From NCBI RefSeq assembly GCF_002067135.1, contig NZ_CP020105.1, positions 5,146,001 through 5,210,000 on the forward strand: 64,000 bases of DNA, written 5' to 3'. The stretch's first letter is position 1. Every line of letters begins with the position of its first letter. Source of the stretch: Spirosoma rigui. Its GTDB lineage: Bacteria; Bacteroidota; Bacteroidia; Cytophagales; Spirosomataceae. The notes under the pieces were generated by a model that saw only the letters and a list, made by a program, of their open reading frames with translations, ran no database searches and had not been told where the DNA came from. The translations under genes and the position numbers were made by a program. Of the stretch, positions 33,823 to 42,069 are shown in pieces.

Positions 33823-34266
33823 ATGGTTACGCTCAACCTGCCCACGTTCGATCACAAAACTAAACAAGTCGAAGGGAAACCGTACATTTTCGATTTGTTA
33901 CGCCGGAAGTATGTCCGACTGTCGCCTGAGGAGTGGGTACGCCAGCACATCGTCAACCTGCTGCTTACGCATTATGCCTACCCCAAAGCCCTCATCCGCT
34001 CCGAAGGTGGGCTTACGCTCAATCAGACCCAGAAACGCACTGACGTCGTCGTCTTCGACCGGCAGGGGCAGCCGTTTCTGATCGTCGAATGCAAAGCTCC
34101 GCACATTCCGCTTACACAGTCAGTTTTCGATCAGATCTCGCGCTATAACCACGTTCACCGGGCACCCTACGTCGTTGTCAGCAATGGGCTTACGCACTAT
34201 TGCTGCTGCGTAAACCACGAGACCGCCGAGGTCCACTTTATGGACGACTTCCCGGCCTTTGCCTGA
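33823..34266 (+). CDS. HsdR N-terminal-domain-like (HSDR_N_2) protein, stand-alone
   Basis: From the ATG at 33823 the product has 147 residues. RTDVVVFDRQGQPFLIVECKAPH near residues 67-89 is the PD-(D/E)XK nuclease core seen in the N-terminal domain of type I restriction R subunits: D69, then E85-x-K87. WVRQHIVNLLLTHYAYP (near 37) and SVFDQISRYNHVHRAPYVVVSNG (near 98) also fit the HSDR_N_2 family. No motor domain and no HsdM or HsdS gene is near. Such stand-alone proteins are widespread in Bacteroidota and their function is unsettled. The inverted repeat at 33752-33817 lies directly upstream. Confidence 0.85.
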   Translation: MVTLNLPTFDHKTKQVEGKPYIFDLLRRKYVRLSPEEWVRQHIVNLLLTHYAYPKALIRSEGGLTLNQTQKRTDVVVFDRQGQPFLIVECKAPHIPLTQSVFDQISRYNHVHRAPYVVVSNGLTHYCCCVNHETAEVHFMDDFPAFA

Positions 34267-34274
34267 AGCCTCCC

Positions 34275-35822
34275 CTACTCGATTACTACGCAGCCATAGC
34301 CCGGCACCGGTACCGAACCATCCCGATAGGTAACGCCCTCGTGAGTTGAAAAAACAAGGCAGCGGCACCAGCTTTCGTCGGGGGAGAACACAACATTGAT
34401 CGGTTTGCCCGTCAGGTTATGCACTACCAGTACGCGGCTCCCACTCGCCGACCGACGGATGAAGGCAATAACGCCCCGCTGCCGGATGCCGGTCTGCTCC
34501 AGCCGACTCAGATTATCGTTCAGCACGGGATGCGCGTTGCGGGCGTGAATCAGGCGTTTGTAATGCATAAACAATGAGTCGGGGTTGGCTCGCTGTTCAG
34601 CCAGGGGTGTTACCGTCTGGCTGGTGGTGTAGCGGCCCCGTCGCCAGCTGGTACGTTGCCGGTCGCGGGCGCGGACGTTCCACAAAAATGGCTCACGGAT
34701 GTTCTCGTCGGGCTTCACGCCCAGCATCCCGATCTCTTCACCGTAGTACAGATATGGATTGCCGGGCAGCGTCAGCAGCAGACTGGCCGCTACTTTCAGC
34801 TTGTCCGTATTTCCTTTCAGTGCGCTGCCAATGCGGTTCTGATCGTGATTGGACAGCATGATGCCGTCGATGAACTGCGGATTGACGGCAGCAAACGTGC
34901 CGTGTACATACGCCAGGAACTCCACCAAGTCTTCGGTATCGTCGCCCCGCCGGACCACCTCTTCGAGCGCCAGCGACAGGTCGAAATTGAAATTAGCCTT
35001 CAGACCCCGGAAGTACGGCGCGATCCGTTCGGGGCGGGTCCACACCTCCCCCACGGTATAAGCACCGGGCTTGGCCGCTTCCACCTCCCGGCCAAACTCC
35101 TGCCAGAACTGGTGATTTTTCGGCTCTTCGAACTCCCGGTACAGGTGGCGGGCCGCGTCGAGCCGGAACCCGTCGATACCGATGTCGTTGAGCCAGTAGC
35201 GGGCAATTTTAAACATCTCCTCGCGCACGGGCGGGTGATCGAAATTCAGGTCGGGCATGCCGCTCCAGAACATACCGTAGTACCGCTCGGGGTAGGCCGA
35301 TCCCGCCACGGCATGCCAGGGATTACGCTCGCCGGAGTCAGCGGTAATGTCGCGGGTGGCCAGTTTCTTGGCTTTGATTTCGGCGGGTGTCAGCCAGTTG
35401 TAGTAGTGCCAGTACGGGTTTTGCGGGCCTTTGCTGGCTTCCGTGAACCAGGGATGCCGGGTACTGGTATGGTGCAGCACCAGGTCGATCAGCACCGCGA
35501 TTCCGCGCCGGTGCGCTTCGGCAACCAGCCGCCGAAAATCATCGAGCGTACCGTATTCAGGGTCGATACCGTAATAGTCGGTAATGTCATATTTATGATA
35601 GGTCGGCGAGGGATTGACGGGCATAAGCCAGATAGCCGACACCCCGAGGTCCTGCAGGTAATCGAGATTAGTGGTAACGCCGTTCAGATCACCAATACCG
35701 TCGCCGTTGGAGTCGGCGAAGGAGCGAACAAAAATCTCGTAATGAACACCGGTATGGCCTACCGGCACTGATTTAGACGGGGTGTTTTCCTGTGTTGAGG
35801 AAGTAACGGTATGGGGTGTCAT
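34275..35822 (-). CDS. GH13 alpha-amylase/alpha-glucosidase family enzyme
   Basis: The 515-residue enzyme belongs to glycoside hydrolase family 13, acting on alpha-1,4-glucans or their fragments. The four conserved regions are visible: LIDLVLHHTS (111-120), DGFRLDAARH (217-226) with nucleophile D222, GEVWT (258-262) with acid/base E259, and LSNHDQ (323-328) with D327. NGDGIGDLNG near residues 39-48 is a calcium-site motif of the oligo-1,6-glucosidase/trehalose-synthase branch. No signal peptide is visible, so it probably acts in the cytoplasm on imported oligosaccharides, unless the true start is elsewhere. It is the last gene of the glucan locus, 163 bases after susE. Confidence 0.93.
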   Translation of the reverse strand: MTPHTVTSSTQENTPSKSVPVGHTGVHYEIFVRSFADSNGDGIGDLNGVTTNLDYLQDLGVSAIWLMPVNPSPTYHKYDITDYYGIDPEYGTLDDFRRLVAEAHRRGIAVLIDLVLHHTSTRHPWFTEASKGPQNPYWHYYNWLTPAEIKAKKLATRDITADSGERNPWHAVAGSAYPERYYGMFWSGMPDLNFDHPPVREEMFKIARYWLNDIGIDGFRLDAARHLYREFEEPKNHQFWQEFGREVEAAKPGAYTVGEVWTRPERIAPYFRGLKANFNFDLSLALEEVVRRGDDTEDLVEFLAYVHGTFAAVNPQFIDGIMLSNHDQNRIGSALKGNTDKLKVAASLLLTLPGNPYLYYGEEIGMLGVKPDENIREPFLWNVRARDRQRTSWRRGRYTTSQTVTPLAEQRANPDSLFMHYKRLIHARNAHPVLNDNLSRLEQTGIRQRGVIAFIRRSASGSRVLVVHNLTGKPINVVFSPDESWCRCLVFSTHEGVTYRDGSVPVPGYGCVVIE

Positions 35823-35926
35823 CTACGGTATAAGCCTGAATAATGCGATTTGGGTGGTTTTGAGCGCGGTGTCTGGTTCTGGAGCGGCAGCCCGGTCAAA
35901 CCGGTACTCAGGCCAAAACCACCTAT

Positions 35927-35968
35927 ACACAACGAAACCCGATCCAATCGAACCGGGTTTCGTTGTGT
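35927..35968 (-). terminator. hairpin between susE and the GH13 gene
   Basis: ACACAACGAAACCCG (35927-35941) and CGGGTTTCGTTGTGT (35954-35968) are exact complements around a 12-base loop, 17 bases past the susE stop. It may end or attenuate the susCDE transcript, in which case the GH13 gene would be expressed at a lower level or from its own promoter. Confidence 0.6.
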
Positions 35969-35985
35969 AAAGAAATACCGTTACG

Positions 35986-37017
35986 CTACAGCTTCGTCAG
36001 CTTGTAACTGTAATTTCCCCCTACGCTCAGGTTCAGCGTAATCAGGTATTTGCCCGCTGCAGGTACTGTCATATTCTCGCCACCCGACTCCAGCAGTCCG
36101 TCGGCGTTGGTGTCGCCGTAGTTTAGATCCCAGGCGTTGTTGGCCCGGAACTTGAACGCATCGGCTTTCAGGTCCAGCGTTGTCTGCCAGGTACCCGATG
36201 CTTCGTCGTACGTCAGGGGTGTTTCGGCGTCCCAGCCTTTGGGCGTAGCCGCACCAATTATAGCCCAGCTCGTCTTGGTTGCGCTCCAGGTCAAGGCGTT
36301 CAGATCGGCTTTCAGCAGGTAGTAGCCCGGCGCGGTAACGCTCAGGTTACCGCCTTTGGCTACCAGCTTACCGGGACCGTTGGCGCCAAAATCACTATCC
36401 CAGCTTGGCGTAGCCGTAAATTTGAACTCCGAAGCGGTCTTGAAATAGACATAGCCTTCGTAGACTTTGTCGTCCTTCACCGACGCCAGCGCCGGTGCTT
36501 TGTCGGGTGCCCAGCCCTGATAAGCACCCGGCACGTAAATGGATGGGTACTGAATAACGACCAGATACGGCGTTGCCGACAGCGTTTTGGTATCCGACAC
36601 AATGGAGGCTACGGTGCTACCCGCAATGTCCGACTTCACCCGCACATCAACTTGCCCCGCGCTGCCCGAAGCGATGCCCAGCCTGAGCAGCAGCGCGTTG
36701 AAATCGGCCACGGTAAACGCCTGTTCCAGCTTGTTTCCCGCCTGCACGTCAACGGGTGCCTTGAAGGCGTTCCCTGCTTTGTCGAATTGCAGCGTGTAAG
36801 TCGCTGGCGCATTAAAGCCGTACGAAGCGGGGGTCCAGGAGAACGTAACGGCTTGGTTGGCGGCATTGGCACTGGTCAGCGATACGCTCGTGGCGCTCGA
36901 CGTGAGGGCTACCGTTCCGCCCGGCTGGAGAACAAGCTGCTCTCCTTCCTTTTCGCAGGCGCCCAGTGTGGTCAGCGCTACGCCCGCTATAATGAGTTTA
37001 TAAAACAAGGATTTCAT
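35986..37017 (-). CDS. SusE/SusF-like starch-binding outer-membrane lipoprotein
   Basis: The 343-residue product has a lipoprotein signal with Cys at residue 21 (LTTLGACEKE). The N-terminal SusE domain follows (about residues 30-150: TFSWTPASYGFNAPATYTLQFDKAG). Then come two tandem repeats of a binding domain, YVPGAYQGWAPDKAPAL (about 177) and WAIIGAATPKGWDAETPLTYDEASGTW (about 254). Each ends in a stretch such as YYLLKADLNALTWS or KYLITLNLSVGGNYSYKLTKL. In Bacteroidota these proteins hold starch at the cell surface. It follows susD by 104 bases with a strong hairpin in the gap. Confidence 0.9.
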   Translation of the reverse strand: MKSLFYKLIIAGVALTTLGACEKEGEQLVLQPGGTVALTSSATSVSLTSANAANQAVTFSWTPASYGFNAPATYTLQFDKAGNAFKAPVDVQAGNKLEQAFTVADFNALLLRLGIASGSAGQVDVRVKSDIAGSTVASIVSDTKTLSATPYLVVIQYPSIYVPGAYQGWAPDKAPALASVKDDKVYEGYVYFKTASEFKFTATPSWDSDFGANGPGKLVAKGGNLSVTAPGYYLLKADLNALTWSATKTSWAIIGAATPKGWDAETPLTYDEASGTWQTTLDLKADAFKFRANNAWDLNYGDTNADGLLESGGENMTVPAAGKYLITLNLSVGGNYSYKLTKL

Positions 37018-37038
37018 AATGGATCAGTTCAGTATAAA

Positions 37039-37114
37039 AACGTCACTCGCTGCGGGCGCGCCGGGCAGTTTCCTGCTCAAACCACCCGGCGCAGCAAACG
37101 CAGCGAGTGACGTT
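37039..37114 (-). promoter_or_regulatory. nested hairpin between susD and susE
   Basis: AACGTCACTCGCTGCG (37039-37054) and CGCAGCGAGTGACGTT (37099-37114) are exact 16-bp complements; inside them GCGCCGGG and CCCGGCGC (about 37057-37092) can pair as well. There is no T-run. It is probably a stabilising or partially terminating structure that sets the SusD to SusE ratio. Confidence 0.55.
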
Positions 37115-37121
37115 CGTACGG

Positions 37122-38717
37122 TTAGTACCCCTGGTTCTGTTTCAGATTTGGATTGGCGATCAGATCGGCGGCTGGCAGCGGGAACACGGTGCGGAACGCT
37201 TCAACACCCCGCCCGGCTTTTGTGCCACCCTTGAAGGGCCACAAATAGCTGGTTTCCGTGAACCGACCGAAACGGATCAGGTCCGTCCGGCGGTGACCTT
37301 CCCAATAGAGTTCGCGGCCCCGCTCGGCCAGAATCGCGTCGAGGTTGAGGCTCGCCAGATTCCCCGACGTGCCTTTGTAAGCCCGCTGGCGCACCAGGTT
37401 CACGTAGTTCAGCGCCGTGGTCTGGTCACCTCCCGTACCACCCCGCAGAACGGCTTCGGCATACATCAGATACACATCGGCCAGGCGGAACAGCGGGAAA
37501 TCCGTGTCGGGGAAGTTTCCTTCCGTATCCGACCCTACCGCACCCGTTGAGGTGACGTTTTTAAATTTCGTAATGGCGTAGCCCTCTTCAAACTTGTTGA
37601 GCACTTCGTTGATCTCCAGGCTCTGCCCATCGGTAAAGAACAGCGCCCGGCGGTCGGTTTTACCCGACGGATCGGGGAACAGGTTGACCAGGTTTTTGGT
37701 AGTGCGTACCCCAGCCCAGCCACCGTTGATTCCGAAATCGGACGGGCTCATTTTGCCGCCTACCGCTGCGTGAACGATAAACGTCATGCCCCCGTACGTC
37801 TTCGTGCGGGTACCGTCGAAGTTAATGGGCAGGATAATCTCGCGCGACGTATTGTTATCGGCCAGGAACAGTTTTGGATAGTCGGCTTCCAGCGCGTAGG
37901 CGTTCGACTTGATGACCTTGTCGGCATAGGTCACGGCCTCCGTATAGCGGGGCGTGCCGGTATACACCTGCGCGTTCAGGTACAGTTTCGACAGCAGCGT
38001 CCAGGCAGCCGCCTGGTCGGCCCGGCCATATTCCCCCGTTCGGGGAGCGGGCAGCTCGGTTTCAATCGCTTTCAGTTCCGTCTCGAGGTAGGTAAACAGC
38101 TCGGCCCGGCTAATCTGGCGGGGCGTGAACGAACCAACAGCGTCGGCTTCCGTCACGAACGGCACGCTGCCGAACATGTCGATGGCGTGGTAATACGCCA
38201 GTGCCCGCAGGAATCGCGCTTCGGCCCGGTACACCCGCGCGTTGGTCGCGTTGTCGCCCGTGATGCTGCGCTCGGCCAGTTTGGCGTCGGTCGTTTCACG
38301 GATGAACTCGTTGCTGGCCGTTACCATGTAAAAAATACGGTTGTACATGGCCGTAATGAACTCGTTACCCGACGACCAGTTCATGTTGTGGTAATCCGGC
38401 AGGGAACCATCGTTCCAGCCGATAACGGCTTCGTCGGTGGTCAGCTCCTGGGCCATCCAGTACTGACGCAGGTAGTTTGAGAATCCTTCGTCGATCCCCG
38501 AAATATCGGGCTTGCCGGCGGGTCCCTGCTGGCCGCTCACCGCCAGAACGGCGTAGAGTTTAGCCAGTACCTGTTTGTAGTTGGCAGGGTCCTGGTAGAC
38601 CGACACTGACGTAACGTCGTAGAACGGCTGCCGATCGAGATCCTGCATGCACGACGAGGCTGTGGCCAGCATCGCGGCCAGAACGCCGGTTTTTGTGAGA
38701 TTTCGTAGCGTAAGCAT
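37122..38717 (-). CDS. SusD/RagB family nutrient-binding lipoprotein
   Basis: The 531-residue surface lipoprotein has its lipidation Cys at residue 23 (LATASSCMQDLDRQP). The N-terminal SusD-like domain includes TPR-type helices (ARVYRAEARFLRALAYYHAIDMFG near residue 161). The C-terminal part ends with the typical LRLADVYLMYAEAVLRG, ALNYVNLVRQRA, ILAERGRELYWEGHRRTDLIRFGRF and a final NPNLKQNQGY, the usual C-terminus of the family. It forms the lid on the SusC channel encoded directly upstream (68-base gap). The glucan specificity comes from the neighbouring amylases, not from motifs in this protein. Confidence 0.95.
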   Translation of the reverse strand: MLTLRNLTKTGVLAAMLATASSCMQDLDRQPFYDVTSVSVYQDPANYKQVLAKLYAVLAVSGQQGPAGKPDISGIDEGFSNYLRQYWMAQELTTDEAVIGWNDGSLPDYHNMNWSSGNEFITAMYNRIFYMVTASNEFIRETTDAKLAERSITGDNATNARVYRAEARFLRALAYYHAIDMFGSVPFVTEADAVGSFTPRQISRAELFTYLETELKAIETELPAPRTGEYGRADQAAAWTLLSKLYLNAQVYTGTPRYTEAVTYADKVIKSNAYALEADYPKLFLADNNTSREIILPINFDGTRTKTYGGMTFIVHAAVGGKMSPSDFGINGGWAGVRTTKNLVNLFPDPSGKTDRRALFFTDGQSLEINEVLNKFEEGYAITKFKNVTSTGAVGSDTEGNFPDTDFPLFRLADVYLMYAEAVLRGGTGGDQTTALNYVNLVRQRAYKGTSGNLASLNLDAILAERGRELYWEGHRRTDLIRFGRFTETSYLWPFKGGTKAGRGVEAFRTVFPLPAADLIANPNLKQNQGY

Positions 38718-38785
38718 GTGTTGTATGAGAAGAGCGTTCTGGTGTCCAATGGCGGATTGATGCCTCGGACACCGATCGCGTCAGA

Positions 38786-41700
38786 TTAAAAATCGAGGTT
38801 TACACCCGCCGAGATGATACGGGGACGCGGATACAGGTTCCGGTCGATACCGCCCGATACTTCCGGATCGAGACCCGTGTATTTGGTGATCAGGAATACG
38901 TTCTGCGCCGTGATAGATGCCCGCAGGTTCATACCTCGCGCGCTTGTCGACTGTCGACCTGTCACTTTACCGAAGTTGTAACCAACGTTCAGGTTGTCCA
39001 TCCGGACAAACGAACCGTTTTCCACGTAGTAATCCGAAAAGTACTGGCTATTCTGGAAGCCGGTTTCCAGCACGTTTGGCGAGCCGTTGCTGTTGAAGCC
39101 CAGCGCATTCGTGAAGTTACGGTAGGCTCCGCTGTTCGACCGGGTGTTGTTATACACGTAGTTGCCCACGTTACCCCGCAGCACGAAGCCCGCGTTGAAC
39201 TTACCATACGTATACTGCGTCGTGAAACCCAGGAAAATCTTCGGGTTAGCCGACTGGTAGCGGTACCGATCATCGATCGTGATCAGGCCATCGCCCACAG
39301 TTTCGCCCACGCGGTTGCGGTCTTCATACACGCCTTCGAGGGGCTTGCCATTCTGGTCGTATACCTGCCGCAGCACATAGAACGAGTTCGTTGGGAAGCC
39401 CACGGTCTGGATCTGCACCGTATTACCCGTACCCCCCGAGATGTCGCCCACCAGCACGCCCGGATCGTTGGGGCTGGGCACTTTACTCAGATTGGTGATC
39501 TTGTTCTGGTTGTAGGTGATGTTAAAGCCTACGTCTAGGTTCGACCGTTCCCGACGGATGGGGTTGGTATTGATCGAAAATTCAACGCCTTTGTTTTCCA
39601 GGTTACCCACGTTGGTCAAAACTCGGTTGGTCAGGTTCGACCCGGCCGGTACGGGAATCGTTGCCAGCAGGTCTTTGGTTTTTTTCTGGTAGACATCGAT
39701 GCTACCCGAGATCCGGCCGTCGAAGAAGGCATAGTCCAGCGCAGCGTTAATGGCCTGCGTTTCTTCCCACTTCAGGTTGGCGTCATACCCTTCGGCCCGG
39801 AGTGTGCGGTAATAGGTGTTGCCAAACTGATACTGGGCTGTCAGATCGCTCAGGGTATAGCGCGGCAGATAGGGGTAGTCGCTCAGACCCGATGGCAGAT
39901 CCTGCTGACCCGTAACCCCGTAACCCACGCGCAGTTTCAGCGACGACAGCGCTTTGACGCCCCGCAGGAACGACTCTTCTTTCACGTTCCACGACAGACC
40001 CGCCGATGGGAACGTACCCCAGCGGGTGTTCGGACCAAAACGCGACGTAGCATCCCGGCGCAGCGTAGCTGTCAGGGTATATCGGTCATTGAAGGTGTAG
40101 TTAGCCCGGCCAAAGAACGCCAGCAGGGTGTACTGGGTTTTCGAAGGAACACCGGCTGGCGTGAACTCGGTACCATCGGCGGTCAGCTCCGCATAGCTCG
40201 GCGCAGCCCGGATGAAATCCTGGTACGAATAACCGGCCGTTACATCGACGCGGCTGTTGATGCTACGCAGGTCTTTGGCGTAGTTCAGGTAGAACTCCAG
40301 CGTTTTATTGTCCCGCGTTTGCGACGACTGGCTGCTTTGTCCACCCCGGAAAAATTGCGCAGCGGCCGTAGCAGGCACGAAGATCGTACCGGCCGACGAC
40401 GATACGTCATAACCCAAGTTCAGGTTTGCCCGCAGTTCGGGCAGGAAATGAAATTTGTAATCGAACTGGGCATTACCGATGCTGCGCTTCACCGTTGTCA
40501 GGTCCTGCTTTTGCATCAGCAGACCCAGCGGGTTGCGCGTAGCCTGCGTGTTGGGGTTGCCCGTTGCAGGATCGAGCCACTCAAAAAAGCCGCCGTAGTT
40601 GCTGTTGCCGCTGTAAACGGGTTGGGTTGGGTCGAAGGCGACGGCCGCCCCAATCGCATCCTGGTTGGCAAATACGTTGTTGATGATGGAGCCTTTCAGG
40701 TTCAGGTCCACGCGCAGGTGGTTGTCGAAGAAGCGGGGCGAGATGCCGAACGAACCCGAATAACGCTCAAAATTCGAGGTTTTCAGGATACCGTTCTGGT
40801 TCAGGTACCCAAACGACACCCGGAAGGGTGCGTTCTTGATCGAACCTGTTACCGACGCGTTGACATCGCCACTCAGGGCGGTGCGGTAGATCTGATCCTG
40901 CCAGTTCGTATTGGCCGTTCCTAACAGTGCCTGCTGAGCCGCGTTACCCGTTTGACCAATTACACTGCGAAACTGGTCGCCCGACAGCACCGGTACTTCC
41001 CGGATAATGCTCGATACCGATCCCAGCGCGCTGACGCTCACCCGAAGCTGATCGTTCTGCAGGCCTTTTTTGGTCGTGATCAGGATAACGCCATTCGCAG
41101 CGCGGGCGCCGTAAATAGCCGCTGCCGATGCATCTTTCAACACCGTAAAGGTTTCAATATCCTGTGGGTTGATCAGGCTCAGCGGGTTCGACGCACCGTT
41201 GACACTGCTGTTGTCGACCGGTAAGCCGTCGATGACCACGAGCGGATCGTTACTGGCATTCAGCGACGAGCCGCCCCGGATCCGGATCGTACTGCCACCA
41301 CCCGGCTGACCACTGGGGGGGGTAATGCTCACCCCGGCCAGTTTACCCGCCAGCAGCTGCTCCGGGTTAACGATATTACCTTTCTGGAATTCGTCGGCCG
41401 AGATCGACGCGATAGCGCCCGTTACGTCCTTCCGGCGCTGGCTGCCGTAACCAACGACAACCACTTCGTTCAGCGACTTGGAATCATCGGCCAGCGTCAC
41501 GTCGACCGAATTCTGGTTGCCCACAGCGACTTCCTGGGGCATTTTGCCGATAAAGCTGAAGACCAGTGTTGAGCCAGCGGGTACGTTGGTTAGCTGATAC
41601 GTACCATCGCTGTTTGTCTGGGTACCCCGGGTGGTTCCTTTTATCTGGACCGTTACACCCGGTAGCGGGGTACCGTCTGTTTCTTTAACAAGGCCTGTCA

Positions 41701-41824
41701 AGGTTTGCCCCTGCGCCCATGCCGACAAGTGCCCGACGCCCATCAGCAGTGCGATCGCGACCAGCCGAAAAAGCGGCCCGGCCAGCTCATCCAAGCGAAA
41801 CCTTTTGCGAAAGAGTTTCATCAT
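38786..41824 (-). CDS. SusC/RagA TonB-linked outer-membrane transporter
   Basis: The start at 41824 (MMKLFRKRFRLDEL) gives 1012 residues; the frame opens five codons earlier at a TTG. After a signal peptide there is a carboxypeptidase-regulatory-like beta-sandwich (TLTGLVKETDGTPLPGVTVQIKG onward). A plug follows with VVVGYGSQRRKDVTGAI and IRIRGGSSLNASNDPLVVIDG, and then a beta-barrel ending in a terminal aromatic, SAGVNLDF, as barrel proteins do. It imports oligosaccharides into the periplasm with TonB energy, together with the SusD lid. It is the first gene of susC-susD-susE, with a -7 box upstream. Confidence 0.96.
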   Translation of the reverse strand: MMKLFRKRFRLDELAGPLFRLVAIALLMGVGHLSAWAQGQTLTGLVKETDGTPLPGVTVQIKGTTRGTQTNSDGTYQLTNVPAGSTLVFSFIGKMPQEVAVGNQNSVDVTLADDSKSLNEVVVVGYGSQRRKDVTGAIASISADEFQKGNIVNPEQLLAGKLAGVSITPPSGQPGGGSTIRIRGGSSLNASNDPLVVIDGLPVDNSSVNGASNPLSLINPQDIETFTVLKDASAAAIYGARAANGVILITTKKGLQNDQLRVSVSALGSVSSIIREVPVLSGDQFRSVIGQTGNAAQQALLGTANTNWQDQIYRTALSGDVNASVTGSIKNAPFRVSFGYLNQNGILKTSNFERYSGSFGISPRFFDNHLRVDLNLKGSIINNVFANQDAIGAAVAFDPTQPVYSGNSNYGGFFEWLDPATGNPNTQATRNPLGLLMQKQDLTTVKRSIGNAQFDYKFHFLPELRANLNLGYDVSSSAGTIFVPATAAAQFFRGGQSSQSSQTRDNKTLEFYLNYAKDLRSINSRVDVTAGYSYQDFIRAAPSYAELTADGTEFTPAGVPSKTQYTLLAFFGRANYTFNDRYTLTATLRRDATSRFGPNTRWGTFPSAGLSWNVKEESFLRGVKALSSLKLRVGYGVTGQQDLPSGLSDYPYLPRYTLSDLTAQYQFGNTYYRTLRAEGYDANLKWEETQAINAALDYAFFDGRISGSIDVYQKKTKDLLATIPVPAGSNLTNRVLTNVGNLENKGVEFSINTNPIRRERSNLDVGFNITYNQNKITNLSKVPSPNDPGVLVGDISGGTGNTVQIQTVGFPTNSFYVLRQVYDQNGKPLEGVYEDRNRVGETVGDGLITIDDRYRYQSANPKIFLGFTTQYTYGKFNAGFVLRGNVGNYVYNNTRSNSGAYRNFTNALGFNSNGSPNVLETGFQNSQYFSDYYVENGSFVRMDNLNVGYNFGKVTGRQSTSARGMNLRASITAQNVFLITKYTGLDPEVSGGIDRNLYPRPRIISAGVNLDF

Positions 41825-41896
41825 TGAGTTAATTAACAATGGGTTGATAAGACTAAATTTTTGACCGGGCCCATACGCCCAGTCAACTTTATCTCA

Positions 41897-41904
41897 CAAA
41901 AGTA
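41897..41904 (-). promoter_or_regulatory. -7 box of the susC promoter
   Basis: Read leftward the bases are TACTTTTG, an exact TAnnTTTG match, 72 bases before the chosen susC start. There is no TTTG at 19-21 bases upstream, which suggests an activator is needed. The intergenic region (41825-42069) also has TACGACT twice (41969 and about 42029) and two GTGGTAC/CTGGTAC copies, possible AraC-type half-sites. Confidence 0.55.
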
Positions 41905-42069
41905 CCATTGACAATTACCCCTGTCGCCCCACTTTGCAATGCCGTTAAGAATAGTTAAAATAATATTTATACGACTGATAACCAGCCGTATGCTTAAATA
42001 AGCTAGTGGTACCTTTTTACGAAACTGGTACGACTATGCCAATTTTTGAAGCTAATTTGACGCGTATGG

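Noticed and set aside
34656..35771. 371-codon open frame on the + strand
   Set aside because: Antisense shadow of the GH13 gene at 34275-35822; no start context and no recognisable product.
41825..42069. AraC-type binding sites in the susC promoter region
   Set aside because: TACGACT and CTGGTAC/GTGGTAC occur twice each, but the copies are short and irregularly spaced; not enough to call an operator.
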